A stretch of 26,895 nucleotides of DNA, taken from a virus. Location of the stretch: IMG/VR virus record IMGVR_UViG_3300046004_001028, positions 1-26,895 of that record. One strand, 5' to 3'. Positions 17,383-23,084 of the stretch are shown here, piece after piece. Below the pieces are notes generated by a model. That model did no database searches. It had not been told where the DNA came from and was given only the letters and a program-made list of their open reading frames with translations. The translations under genes were made by a program, and so were the position numbers. Each line of letters begins with the position of its first letter. The stretch's first letter is position 1.

Positions 17383-17413
17383 CAAAGATATAAATAATTC
17401 ATCAAAAAACAAA
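17383..17413 (-). promoter_or_regulatory. Minus-strand consensus promoter (TTTG - 19 nt - TATCTTTG)
   Basis: Read on the minus strand, TTTG (plus 17413-17410) is followed by a 19-base spacer and TATCTTTG (plus 17390-17383). Both elements and the spacing match the Bacteroidota primary-sigma consensus. This is one of the three best promoters in the window and the only clear one pointing left. Confidence 0.6.
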
Positions 17414-17417
17414 TAAT

Positions 17418-17654
17418 ATGAAAATTAGTTTAAGCAATTGGAATAAAACAGCTAGTAACGGATTAGTTATTGCAACTGGTATTATTGGCAATTTGACCAT
17501 TTACGCACCACAATTCTTATCAGTATTGCACGAAGCCCCAATAGAAATACCTATGGTAGTCGATGAATGGGTAACGTGGACATTGAAAATAGCAACGGGT
17601 GTATTGACTTTGTTAAGCGTATTTACAAAAAAAGAAGTGAAAGAGTTGGAATAA
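17418..17654 (+). CDS. Two-span holin candidate
   Basis: 78 aa with two hydrophobic segments (GLVIATGIIGNLTIYAPQFLSVL, about 15-37; WVTWTLKIATGVLTLLSVF, about 51-69), a short acidic linker between them and a charged C-terminus (TKKEVKELE). Small two-span proteins next to an endolysin are typical class II holins. The start follows an A/T-rich stretch (AAATAATATG) with no SD. It lies between the other holin-like gene and a non-coding block, with the endolysin 640 bases downstream. Confidence 0.65.
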   Translation: MKISLSNWNKTASNGLVIATGIIGNLTIYAPQFLSVLHEAPIEIPMVVDEWVTWTLKIATGVLTLLSVFTKKEVKELE

Positions 17655-17659
17655 TATAG

Positions 17660-17667
17660 TATATTTG
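17660..17667 (+). promoter_or_regulatory. -7 box (TATATTTG) of a non-coding transcript
   Basis: Exact TAnnTTTG match 6 bases after the holin stop. Expected start is about 17671. No TTG lies at 19-20 bases, so strength is uncertain. The next ORF starts over 200 bases away, beyond two terminators, so the product is probably a small RNA. Confidence 0.5.
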
Positions 17668-17670
17668 CGA

Positions 17671-17770
17671 TAACAGTACCTTTGTTGCTTACCATTAGAA
17701 CAGCTCATTGGTCTTATAAGATGCCCTCTATGCCTCTTTTCAATGCACACTTAGGGGGTTTTCTCTTTTT
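17671..17770 (+). ncRNA. Candidate small RNA in the lysis region
   Basis: About 100 nt between a -7 box and a terminator. Visible helices: TAACA/TGTTG (17671-17675 with 17683-17687, loop GTACCTT); ACCA/TGGT (17691-17694 with 17709-17712); the terminator stem. CATTGG (17706-17711) can pair with TCAATG (17740-17745, one G-U) in the terminator loop, which would be an alternative or tertiary contact. The only ORF is 27 codons and looks non-coding. It may be a lysis-timing regulator, but no family is recognised. Confidence 0.45.
17724..17770 (+). terminator. Intrinsic terminator with large loop
   Basis: CCCTCTA (17724-17730) pairs with TAGGGGG (17752-17758) with one U-G. A 3-bp TGC/GCA hairpin lies inside, and a T-rich tract (TTTTCTCTTTTTT) follows. 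It would end transcription from the virion/lysis operon as well as the small RNA. Confidence 0.6.
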
Positions 17771-17786
17771 TATCCAAACTATTCAC

Positions 17787-17794
17787 TATCTTTG
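17787..17794 (+). promoter_or_regulatory. -7 box (TATCTTTG) of a very short transcription unit
   Basis: Exact TAnnTTTG match. The start would be near 17798. A strong terminator follows within 55 bases and the next promoter box lies after that, so the transcript would be only about 50 nt. Confidence 0.45.
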
Positions 17795-17823
17795 CGACTC
17801 ATAGTTTAGTTTTATTTAGTTAG

Positions 17824-17850
17824 ACCTATCAGCAATGGTAGGTTTTTTTA
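17824..17850 (+). terminator. Intrinsic terminator
   Basis: ACCTATC (17824-17830) pairs with GGTAGGT (17837-17843, one U-G), loop AGCAAT, followed by seven T. A standard strong terminator placed directly upstream of the promoter for 17878-18144. Confidence 0.7.
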
Positions 17851-17865
17851 TTTCAAAATGTTTGT

Positions 17866-17873
17866 TATCTTTG
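17866..17873 (+). promoter_or_regulatory. -7 box (TATCTTTG) for the endolysin operon
   Basis: Exact TAnnTTTG match ending 4 bases before the ATG at 17878. The predicted start is at about 17877, giving a leaderless mRNA for a three-gene unit that ends with the M15 peptidase. Confidence 0.55.
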
Positions 17874-17877
17874 TGAA

Positions 17878-18144
17878 ATGCACCTCGAAATAAAACAAGA
17901 ACTATTTGACGAACTCCCAATTGAGGGTAAGTTTAACTTCCAGTACGAGTTTGAACGTGCTTATAACCAAGTAGTAGGGCATAACCCTATAATCACTAAA
18001 GATGTAGCAAAAGAAGCTATTAAGGCTATTCTAATCGACAAGTTGAACGCTAATGCCAATGCAGAACATAAGACCTTATTTGGTAGAATATTTGCGGTAG
18101 TTAGTAAGGTTGGGGCGGTTTTGCTTAAATTTATTAAGATATGA
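17878..18144 (+). CDS. Small helical protein upstream of the endolysin
   Basis: 88 aa, mostly helical (KQELFDELPIEGKFNFQYEFERAYNQVV... DVAKEAIKAILIDKLNANANAEHK), with a hydrophobic C-terminus (IFAVVSKVGAVLLKFIKI) that could contact the membrane. First gene of the unit from the box at 17866; its stop overlaps the next ATG (ATGA). No family recognised. The hydrophobic basic tail would allow a lysis role, but this is inference. Confidence 0.6.
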   Translation: MHLEIKQELFDELPIEGKFNFQYEFERAYNQVVGHNPIITKDVAKEAIKAILIDKLNANANAEHKTLFGRIFAVVSKVGAVLLKFIKI

Positions 18145-18293
18145 CAACTATCATACAAGGCAAACTAATTACCTACAACGGAATGCAACACCGAGTTATG
18201 CGTGTATTCGATTACAAAGGTGATTTGAAAGTTGAACTTAAGAATCTACATAATAACAACCAATTTATAATCTTTTTATCTGAATTAGAATGA
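18141..18293 (+). CDS. 50-residue small beta protein
   Basis: MTTIIQGKLITYNGMQHRV... DYKGDLKVELKNLHNNNQFIIFLSELE: alternating strands read as a small SH3-like barrel. Both ends overlap neighbours by 4 bases (ATGA), so it is probably translated together with the endolysin. Function unknown. Confidence 0.6.
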   Translation: MTTIIQGKLITYNGMQHRVMRVFDYKGDLKVELKNLHNNNQFIIFLSELE

Positions 18294-18766
18294 AGCCTAA
18301 AATATTCACACAAGCCGAAATGGTCAAATACTTTGGCGAAGCTAATGCACAAGGAACGTATTTAGTTACAATAGATTTGCCTTATACGATGTATTTTGAT
18401 AAGCAACCAGTAAAACGTATGCGATGCCATAAAAAGGTCGCTAATGCGTTTCTAAATGTGTTTAAAGACCTATTGGCTACATACGGCGAAGCTAGATTAA
18501 ATCAATTAGAAATAACTGATTTTGGCGGTTGTTTTAATTACCGATTAATGCGTGGTTCAAGAACTCAATTATCTAAGCATAGTTGGGGGACTGCTATTGA
18601 TTTAGATGCAAATAGAAACACATTAAAAGAAACAAGCGCAACGGCTCGATTCGCACGACCTGAATATAAGCCTATGATAGATATATTTGAGAAACATGGC
18701 TTTGCATCACTTGGTAGGCTTAAAAACTACGATTGGATGCACTTTGAATACGGATTACCTATATAA
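18290..18766 (+). CDS. M15-family peptidase endolysin
   Basis: 158 aa. A zinc-dependent peptidase of the M15 (VanY / D-Ala-D-Ala carboxypeptidase or L-Ala-D-Glu endopeptidase) type that cuts peptidoglycan cross-links or stems. Motifs: GGCFNYRLMRGSRTQLSKHSWGTAIDLDANRN (79-110) with zinc ligands H97 and D104, and DWMHFE (148-153) with H151 as third ligand. No signal peptide, so release by a holin is expected; two holin candidates lie upstream. Length is normal for a single-domain enzyme. A strong terminator follows. Confidence 0.88.
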   Translation: MKPKIFTQAEMVKYFGEANAQGTYLVTIDLPYTMYFDKQPVKRMRCHKKVANAFLNVFKDLLATYGEARLNQLEITDFGGCFNYRLMRGSRTQLSKHSWGTAIDLDANRNTLKETSATARFARPEYKPMIDIFEKHGFASLGRLKNYDWMHFEYGLPI

Positions 18767-18788
18767 TTTTCTTTCTTCATTTCTATAC

Positions 18789-18817
18789 GCCTGACTTGTC
18801 TAAGTCGGGCTTTTTTT
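18789..18817 (+). terminator. Strong intrinsic terminator after the endolysin
   Basis: GCCTGACTT / AAGTCGGGC stem (9 bp, one U-G), loop GTCT, then seven T. Ends the late/lysis unit. Confidence 0.85.
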
Positions 18818-18846
18818 ATTTATTTTTATTATTTTTGATAATTATA

Positions 18847-18878
18847 TTTGATTATATGAAAATGGCGTATTACATTTG
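18847..18878 (+). promoter_or_regulatory. Consensus promoter (TTTG - 20 nt - TACATTTG)
   Basis: TTTG at 18847-18850, a 20-base spacer and TACATTTG at 18871-18878 match the Bacteroidota consensus. The expected start is about 18882, giving a 23-base leader for 18905-19162. A second TATATTTG (18843-18850) overlaps the -33 element. Confidence 0.65.
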
Positions 18879-18904
18879 CTGTAGATTAAACTAAAAATAT
18901 AAAA

Positions 18905-19162
18905 ATGAACACAATACAAAGAATTATTGAAATACCATTGTTTGAAATACAAACAAAAAAAGCTAGAAATATGGATATATCTATTTCTAGTTGTTGCTGC
19001 ATTTGCGGTAATAAAATAAAAGACGCATCAAAATCTAAAATGGTTCAACTATTAACCAATGGTAATATAGTTTCAACTGACCAAGATTTGGAAGGCAGCC
19101 AAGGTTTTTTTAATGTAGGCTCTGAATGTCTTAAAAGATTAGTAATTAAATTCACATTTTAA
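18905..19162 (+). CDS. Small Cys-rich accessory protein
   Basis: 85 aa with a cysteine cluster CCCICG (30-35) and a later Cys (SEC, 75), plus the block SKMVQLLTNGNIVS and an aromatic GSQGFFNVGSECLKRL. The pattern recalls small Bacteroidota phage/plasmid proteins that bind metal through a CxxC knuckle, here probably C31 and C34. First gene of an accessory unit behind a good promoter. Function unknown; too short for an enzyme. Confidence 0.6.
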   Translation: MNTIQRIIEIPLFEIQTKKARNMDISISSCCCICGNKIKDASKSKMVQLLTNGNIVSTDQDLEGSQGFFNVGSECLKRLVIKFTF

Positions 19163-19170
19163 ACTTTAAC

Positions 19171-19371
19171 ATGATACAAGAACAAGTTATAAAACAAATC
19201 CGTAAAAGCAAATCGTGTAAACTACGCTTGCAGGTCGCACTTGACAGAAGCGCACCGACAATTCAACGCTACTTAGACGATAACGATATAATGCTGACAA
19301 CATCTAAGGCATTGGAAGTTATTAGAACGGAGTTTAAGTTGACTGATAAACAAATATTAATTAAAAACTAA
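19171..19371 (+). CDS. Small HTH DNA-binding protein (Cro-like candidate)
   Basis: 66 aa. KLRLQVALDRSAPTIQRYLDDNDIMLTTSKALEVI has the layout of a helix-turn-helix: a helix, a turn (LDRSA), the recognition helix APTIQRYLDDND, then a packing helix. Many Bacteroidota phages have such a short HTH protein at the head of the early region. It could act on the palindrome at 20634-20656, 1.3 kb downstream. Whether it is a repressor or activator cannot be told from sequence. Confidence 0.65.
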   Translation: MIQEQVIKQIRKSKSCKLRLQVALDRSAPTIQRYLDDNDIMLTTSKALEVIRTEFKLTDKQILIKN

Positions 19372-19375
19372 ATAA

Positions 19376-19486
19376 ATGGAACAACAACTATTAACCACCG
19401 CACTTATTTTAATCGTATTGGCATTCTCGCTATTGGCAGGACTAATCATTGGCTCTAACTCTAAAATGTTTGAAGATGAACTTTAG
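19376..19486 (+). CDS. 36-residue single-span membrane peptide
   Basis: MEQQLLTTALILIVLAFSLLAGLIIGSNSKMFEDEL: one hydrophobic segment (residues 6-26) and a short acidic tail. It starts 5 bases after the HTH gene and overlaps the next gene by 11 bases. Very short, so confidence rests on the spacing and clean membrane profile. Function unknown. Confidence 0.45.
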   Translation: MEQQLLTTALILIVLAFSLLAGLIIGSNSKMFEDEL

Positions 19487-19652
19487 CACCGCCACACTCC
19501 GCCAAGTCTTAGAAGTCAACCTCGAACTAGAACGTGAACGACTAAGCCGTGAAACTATCCCCGAAATGAAACGGGCAATTGAATTGCATATTAAGTCACT
19601 AGAACATAAACTATTGTTTGATGTGAGAGAATTTATTAATCAATTAAATTAA
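19476..19652 (+). CDS. 58-residue helical protein
   Basis: From ATG 19476: MNFSTATLRQVLEVNLELERERLSRETIPEMKRAIELHIKSLEHKLLF..., almost entirely helical and charged, probably a helical hairpin. A TTG start 9 codons upstream would add MALTLKCLK but would lie further inside the membrane-peptide gene, so ATG is preferred. It is directly followed by the AGCTAAAC site that begins the inverted-repeat region. No family identified. Confidence 0.55.
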   Translation: MNFSTATLRQVLEVNLELERERLSRETIPEMKRAIELHIKSLEHKLLFDVREFINQLN

Positions 19653-19709
19653 CGTTCCGCAGCTAAACGAGGTGGCTGATTAATACCTCGAAACTAAATA
19701 CGAAGAACA
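19653..19709 (+). repeat. First GCTAA-type site and 6-bp palindrome between accessory genes
   Basis: Contains CAGCTAAACGAGGT (from 19660), which resembles CAGCTAACGGGTT at 19955-19967, and a CGAGGT / ACCTCG inverted repeat (19668-19673, 19685-19690, 11-base loop). No T-tract follows, so it is not a terminator. Confidence 0.4.
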
Positions 19710-19961
19710 ATGGATGAAAGAGACCACAAAGCTATGAACGAAGAACTGAACCAGCCATCTTGTTTAGGTGCTGTTAGCTGCCGTATTATTCACGGTTGCT
19801 TTGACTGCCCATTCAATTATGAATACGATATGGCGGTTGGTTATGGTTGCAAATTAGATACTGAAAACAGGAGTATAAGGCAATCAAAGAAATATCAACC
19901 TATTACTCCCGATTGGTGTCCTGTTAAAAATGGTAGTGTAGTTGTCAAATATGGCAGCTAA
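19710..19961 (+). CDS. Cys-rich small protein in a repeat-bounded unit
   Basis: 83 aa with six cysteines (C18, C24, C30, C33, C47, C70) arranged as HGCFDCPFNYEYD... YGCKL... ITPDWCPVK, a likely metal-binding minidomain resembling small Bacteroidota proteins with a 'TPDWCP' ending. A 15-base inverted repeat (GTTAGCTGCCRTATT) lies inside the gene at 19773 and at its 3' end at 19948-19962, so the repeat contributes part of the protein. That makes the unit look like an inserted cassette. Function unknown. Confidence 0.6.
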   Translation: MDERDHKAMNEELNQPSCLGAVSCRIIHGCFDCPFNYEYDMAVGYGCKLDTENRSIRQSKKYQPITPDWCPVKNGSVVVKYGS

Positions 19962-19962
19962 C
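19773..19962. repeat. 15-bp inverted repeat (GTTAGCTGCCRTATT) around 160 bp
   Basis: GTTAGCTGCCGTATT at 19773-19787 and its complement AATATGGCAGCTAAC at 19948-19962 (one mismatch). The right copy ends in GCTAAC, which is also the left end of the next palindrome. Confidence 0.6.
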
Positions 19963-20049
19963 GGGTTGCGTATATGTGAAGTACGCATAGAAGAAACTTT
20001 AAAATTAAACACAAACCTTAATAGCGTATTTCACATATACGCTGTTAGC
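19957..20049. repeat. 93-bp imperfect palindrome bounded by GCTAAC ... GTTAGC (attC-like topology)
   Basis: GCTAAC (19957-19962), 5 extra bases, then a 19-base arm starting GCGTATATGTGAA (19968-19986); a 37-base loop; the complementary 19-base arm (20024-20042, one G-U), 1 extra base, then GTTAGC (20044-20049). Inverted outer boxes, inner arms and unequal spacers are the layout of an integron attC site. The boxes do not fit the canonical RYYYAAC/GTTRRRY exactly, and no integron integrase is in the window. Confidence 0.65.
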
Positions 20050-20255
20050 AAATCGTAAAATTATGACTGAACAAGATATTTTAAAATTAGTAGAAGAAAC
20101 ATTCGGTGAAGAGATTTCAACTTCTTGTGCTGAAACAGTATTAGGACTTGAAAGTTGGATTGATGGTAAAGAAGCGTTTATGGAAAAGTTAGCAGAGAAG
20201 TTGAAATTGTTATTTGATGAGAACGACTTATCTAAATAATTTTATGTTTGCTAAC
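20044..20255. repeat. Inverted repeat enclosing the 20063-20239 gene
   Basis: GTTAGCAAATCGTAAAATT (20044-20062) on the left and AATTTTATGTTTGCTAAC (20238-20255) on the right are complementary except in the 2-3 bases in the middle. The right copy overlaps the stop codon of the gene. Confidence 0.55.
20063..20239 (+). CDS. 58-residue acidic helical protein
   Basis: MTEQDILKLVEETFGEEISTSCAETVLGLESWIDGKEAFMEKLAEKLKLLFDENDLSK: a small acidic helical protein. It is the only gene of a unit flanked by inverted copies of GTTAGCAAA-3 nt-TAAAATT, ending in the GCTAAC at 20250. ATG lies 13 bases after the palindrome. No family identified; the cassette-like setting makes an accessory or defence-related cargo possible, but nothing in the sequence proves it. 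Confidence 0.55.
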   Translation: MTEQDILKLVEETFGEEISTSCAETVLGLESWIDGKEAFMEKLAEKLKLLFDENDLSK

Positions 20256-20299
20256 TCATCGCTTGGCGCAACCAACACGCACAAACTATTAATTATCAA

Positions 20300-20497
20300 A
20301 TGATTACAATACGAATTAAAAATAAAGAATATGACTTTAAGAAGCCTTATTACTTAGTGCCAAAAGATGAATTTAGATTAATAAAAGCAACAGTCAAAGG
20401 TTCAATTTTAGTATGGAATATCGAAGGGAAACAAATTACTTATAATCACTTAAAACAAACACAATGGAAAACGAAAACAGAACAGAACAAGCGTTAA
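20300..20497 (+). CDS. 65-residue small protein, unknown
   Basis: Begins MITIRIKNKEYDFKKPYYLVPKDEFRLIKATVKGSILVWNIEGKQITY..., a basic beta-rich sequence that could be a small OB- or SH3-like fold, with a basic tail. It follows the last GCTAAC site after 44 bases and overlaps the next gene by 34 bases in another frame. No family recognised. Confidence 0.5.
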   Translation: MITIRIKNKEYDFKKPYYLVPKDEFRLIKATVKGSILVWNIEGKQITYNHLKQTQWKTKTEQNKR

Positions 20498-20625
20498 TGC
20501 TTATAGCCAATGCACTATCAGCAACAGAAGTAAACAACATTATAGACCACTACAAAAAAGATGTGCTAGTCGAAGCCGAACATATCATTGACGCTGGGAT
20601 TAAACGAATTGAGGAACTATCTTAA
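20464..20625 (+). CDS. 53-residue helical protein, unknown
   Basis: MENENRTEQALMLIANALSATEVNNIIDHYKKDVLVEAEHIIDAGIKRIEELS: amphipathic helices. The 34-base overlap with the previous gene and a lack of start signals lower confidence. It ends 8 bases before the palindromic operator, so it is the last gene of the accessory unit. Confidence 0.5.
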   Translation: MENENRTEQALMLIANALSATEVNNIIDHYKKDVLVEAEHIIDAGIKRIEELS

Positions 20626-20633
20626 AATAAATC

Positions 20634-20656
20634 TTGAATAATACTTGCTTATTCAA
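20634..20656. promoter_or_regulatory. Palindromic operator candidate (TTGAATAA - 7 nt - TTATTCAA)
   Basis: A perfect 8-base inverted repeat with a 7-base spacer that itself holds the TTG -33 element. A dimeric repressor bound here would block the promoter. No T-tract follows, so it is not a terminator. Confidence 0.6.
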
Positions 20657-20674
20657 AATTAATAACTATCTTTA
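20645..20674 (+). promoter_or_regulatory. Early operon promoter (TTG - 19 nt - TATCTTTA)
   Basis: TTG at 20645-20647 and TATCTTTA at 20667-20674, spacing 19, one mismatch from TAnnTTTG. Predicted start is about 20678, 15 bases before the ATG of 20693. It drives the replication/recombination genes. Confidence 0.6.
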
Positions 20675-20692
20675 CATCCTAAACTAAAAATC

Positions 20693-21019
20693 ATGCAATT
20701 AAAAATCACACAACACACAGAAAAGTTAATCAACATTGAATTACCACTTTACTTCACAGTCGAAGAAAGCTACAAGAACACATTTACCGCAGTACTAAGC
20801 GAAAAACAAGCAATTGAGGTAACGACCTTCAAAGATGGTTCGTTATTCTACGTTGTTAAAGACCCTAAAACTTGCATACCGCAAAAGTATGACGAGATTA
20901 CACGTGAAGAATTTATGGTATTCGCTGACAAGGCATTAAGTAACGCCTATGATGCTTATGAAACCTTGTTTGATACCGCTAAGCATATTGAAGAATTAAA
21001 AACATCTAAAGAAGATTAA
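20693..21019 (+). CDS. First protein of the early operon, unknown
   Basis: 108 aa, alternating beta part (KLINIELPLYFTVEESYKNTFTAVLSEKQAIEVTTFKDGSLFYVV) followed by a helical acidic C-terminus (EEFMVFADKALSNAYDAYETLFDTAKHIEEL). It is directly controlled by the operator/promoter at 20634-20674. First genes of early operons are often host-takeover proteins, but no family is recognised here. Confidence 0.6.
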   Translation: MQLKITQHTEKLINIELPLYFTVEESYKNTFTAVLSEKQAIEVTTFKDGSLFYVVKDPKTCIPQKYDEITREEFMVFADKALSNAYDAYETLFDTAKHIEELKTSKED

Positions 21020-21021
21020 TC

Positions 21022-21324
21022 ATGAACTACGAATTTAAAGGAACGAAAACAGAATGGGTATCATCAGAAAACAAAATAATAAAAGGTGATATAGTAGTAC
21101 AAGATAATGATATAATCATTTGTAGACTATCATGTGCAGATTACAATACAGATAATGAAGCATTAGCAAACGCCAAACTCATATCATGTTCATTAGAAAT
21201 GTTTGAGATGTTGAATAAGGTACTAATATACGTTGATTGGAGTTATGAAAATTGGACATCTGATGATGGTTTAATTATTAAACAACAAATCGAACAACTA
21301 CTCAAAAAAGCAACAACAATTTAA
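21022..21324 (+). CDS. Small conserved phage protein, unknown
   Basis: 100 aa. The block NTDNEALANAKLISCSLEMFEMLNKVL is a variant of the 'EAxANAxLIAxAPEMLEAL' motif of small phage proteins found beside recombination genes. The N-terminal half is a beta hairpin region. It starts 3 bases after the preceding stop. Its function is unknown. Confidence 0.6.
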   Translation: MNYEFKGTKTEWVSSENKIIKGDIVVQDNDIIICRLSCADYNTDNEALANAKLISCSLEMFEMLNKVLIYVDWSYENWTSDDGLIIKQQIEQLLKKATTI

Positions 21325-21341
21325 TTAACTAAAAACTAATC

Positions 21342-22031
21342 ATGAGCAAAGAACTAACAACACCAACGAAGGCAACTATTACTTCGATATTCCAACAACT
21401 CAATTTTGATGTTGTACCATTGGAACAGCTTAACGTAATACTATCAACGCCACCACCTGCAACATGGGTTAAATCGCACCCTTACATTAAAGGCTACAAC
21501 TATCTACCAATTGACAAAGTAGAGTACTTACTACGTAGATGCTTTAAAAAATACCAAATCGAAGTTATCAAAACCGCTCAATTATTCAACGCAATTGAGG
21601 TAACAGTTAGAGTACATTATCTTAATCCTGCAACAAATGAAATGCTTTACCATGATGGAGTAGGCGCACAAGAACTGCAAACTAAAAGCGGAACTGGTAA
21701 TCTTAACCTTGATATGTCAAACGTCAACAAAGGTGCTGTAATGATGGCTTTACCTATTGCTAAAAGTATGGCAATTAAAGACGCTTGTGACCACTTTGGA
21801 GATTTGTTTGGCGCAAACCTTAACCGCAAAGATACGGTTCAATTTGCGGGTGATAATGAATTACTATCGAGTGAATCAGTACACAACTCAAAGGAACGTG
21901 AACGACTTGAAAAGTTTATCTTAGATGCTAAAGATACAAACGAATTATTAAGCGTTCATGAGTTAATCGACAAGCATAATTTGGTATCTATTTACGAATT
22001 AAAAAAACAAACTTTAGGAAATGGGAAATAA
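21342..22031 (+). CDS. Rad52/Sak-like single-strand annealing protein
   Basis: 229 aa. The core matches the phage Rad52-like layout: WVKSHPYIKGYNYLPIDKVEYLLRRCF (42-68), a strand pair ending in AIEVTVRVHYLNPATNEMLYHDGVGA (84-109), and GAVMMALPIAKSMAIKDACDHFGDLFGANLNRKD (131-164), the helix carrying the family's lysine/aspartate signature. The last about 60 residues are helical. Its stop overlaps the exonuclease gene by 11 bases, forming the annealing protein plus exonuclease pair known from phage recombination systems. It would anneal complementary single strands for recombination or end repair. Confidence 0.72.
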   Translation: MSKELTTPTKATITSIFQQLNFDVVPLEQLNVILSTPPPATWVKSHPYIKGYNYLPIDKVEYLLRRCFKKYQIEVIKTAQLFNAIEVTVRVHYLNPATNEMLYHDGVGAQELQTKSGTGNLNLDMSNVNKGAVMMALPIAKSMAIKDACDHFGDLFGANLNRKDTVQFAGDNELLSSESVHNSKERERLEKFILDAKDTNELLSVHELIDKHNLVSIYELKKQTLGNGK

Positions 22032-22713
22032 ACTATTATTCCGTTGTAGTGGTGTCGGTGCATTAATGACCGAGCCGAAACTTAAATCAGATAAAGACGC
22101 AGGGAACTTATCCGAAACCGCTAAGACATTTGTACAAGATAAGTGGTTATTCGATACATTCGGATTTAAAGAATCTATCAAAAATGACTACATGGATAAA
22201 GGAAATTTTTGCGAGCAGGACACAATGGCATTGGTGCAAGATGTTTTAGGCGGTGCATTCCGTTCACGATTTGCGACTAAGTTAGAGAATGAGTTTGTCA
22301 TTGGAACGCCTGATATAGTTTTGGCTGATGCAGTTGAGGATATTAAAACCTCATGGAATTTAAAGACGTTTTACAACGCTGAATTAACTAAAATGTACTA
22401 TTGCCAAGCGCAATGTTATATGTGGCTTACTGGCAAGGAAAACTATCGTTTAATCTATGGATTAGTACCAACGCCTCAACATTTGATAGCAAACGAAATG
22501 CAACGACTATCTTATAAATTTGGTGGTAACTACGACAACGAAGATTACATTGCTGAATGTCAACAAATCCAACGTAATACCGATTTGATTAACGATATAC
22601 CTAAAGAGAATAGGGTTAAGGTGTTTGAGTTTGCGTATGATGCAAACTACATTGAAACTTTGAAAGCTAAAATTGAGAAGGCTAGAGAATATTATTTAAC
22701 ACTAAAACTATAA
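22021..22713 (+). CDS. PD-(D/E)XK (YqaJ/lambda-exo-like) exonuclease
   Basis: 230 aa. Catalytic core in order: E65 (KGNFCEQD), D98 (VIGTPDIV), D107-I-K109 (VEDIKTSW), and Q129/Q131 (YYCQAQCYMWLTGK), the exact order of lambda exonuclease-type enzymes. At 230 aa the length fits. It would resect double-strand ends to give 3' single strands for the partner annealing protein, whose gene overlaps its start by 11 bases. The ATG at 22021 begins MGNKLLFRCSGVGALM, matching the family N-terminus 'RxSxxxxLM'. Confidence 0.78.
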   Translation: MGNKLLFRCSGVGALMTEPKLKSDKDAGNLSETAKTFVQDKWLFDTFGFKESIKNDYMDKGNFCEQDTMALVQDVLGGAFRSRFATKLENEFVIGTPDIVLADAVEDIKTSWNLKTFYNAELTKMYYCQAQCYMWLTGKENYRLIYGLVPTPQHLIANEMQRLSYKFGGNYDNEDYIAECQQIQRNTDLINDIPKENRVKVFEFAYDANYIETLKAKIEKAREYYLTLKL

Positions 22714-22715
22714 CC

Positions 22716-23084
22716 ATGCAAAAAGAAATCGAAACACACATCAACGAATTAAAAGCAAGTGACTACGAAGTAATATTGAAGATTTGTGAAATGTATCAAG
22801 TAAAAGAAGAAACGTTTTTTTCAAGCACTAGAAAGATAAACGTAGTCAATGCAAGACACATGGCAGCGTATTACTTCTACAACGTGCGAAGATACACGAA
22901 GTCAAAAATAGCTGAAATGGTATCAGTACCAAAGAAAGACCACACAACTATTATAAGTTCAATTAGAAAGTTTGGGAACTTCTTAGATACAGAACCATAC
23001 ACAGCCGACTTATACGCTACGTTATTAATGCCACGAATCGAATTTACATCACTTAAATACAAACCTAATGCAACTAGAATTTAA
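22716..23084 (+). CDS. Stand-alone DnaA domain IV-like DNA-binding protein
   Basis: 122 aa. Residues 19-88 match the DnaA C-terminal DNA-binding domain: helix EVILKICEMYQV, then RKINVVNARHMAAYYFYNV, the HTH TKSKIAEMVSVPKKDHTTIISSIRKF with the DnaA signature DHTT (75-78). The AAA+ part of DnaA is absent. It starts 3 bases after the exonuclease. It may bind DnaA-box-like sites at a phage origin, or compete with host DnaA. The C-terminal tail is basic. Confidence 0.75.
   Translation: MQKEIETHINELKASDYEVILKICEMYQVKEETFFSSTRKINVVNARHMAAYYFYNVRRYTKSKIAEMVSVPKKDHTTIISSIRKFGNFLDTEPYTADLYATLLMPRIEFTSLKYKPNATRI

Noticed and set aside
17721-17804. 27-codon ORF (MPSMPLFNAHLGG...) in the small RNA
   Set aside because: It reads through the terminator stem and T-tract, has no start context and no family pattern.
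17660-17850. CRISPR array or direct-repeat array in the non-coding block
   Set aside because: No regularly spaced identical repeats are present; the repeated features are promoter boxes and unrelated hairpins.
19449-19475. TTG start extending 19476-19652 upstream
   Set aside because: ATG 19476 gives the same protein core with a smaller overlap with the membrane-peptide gene; the added residues look like read-out of the other frame.
19957-20049. Calling the palindrome a true integron attC site
   Set aside because: The outer boxes are a perfect pair but deviate from RYYYAAC/GTTRRRY, and no integrase gene is visible; only the topology is shared.
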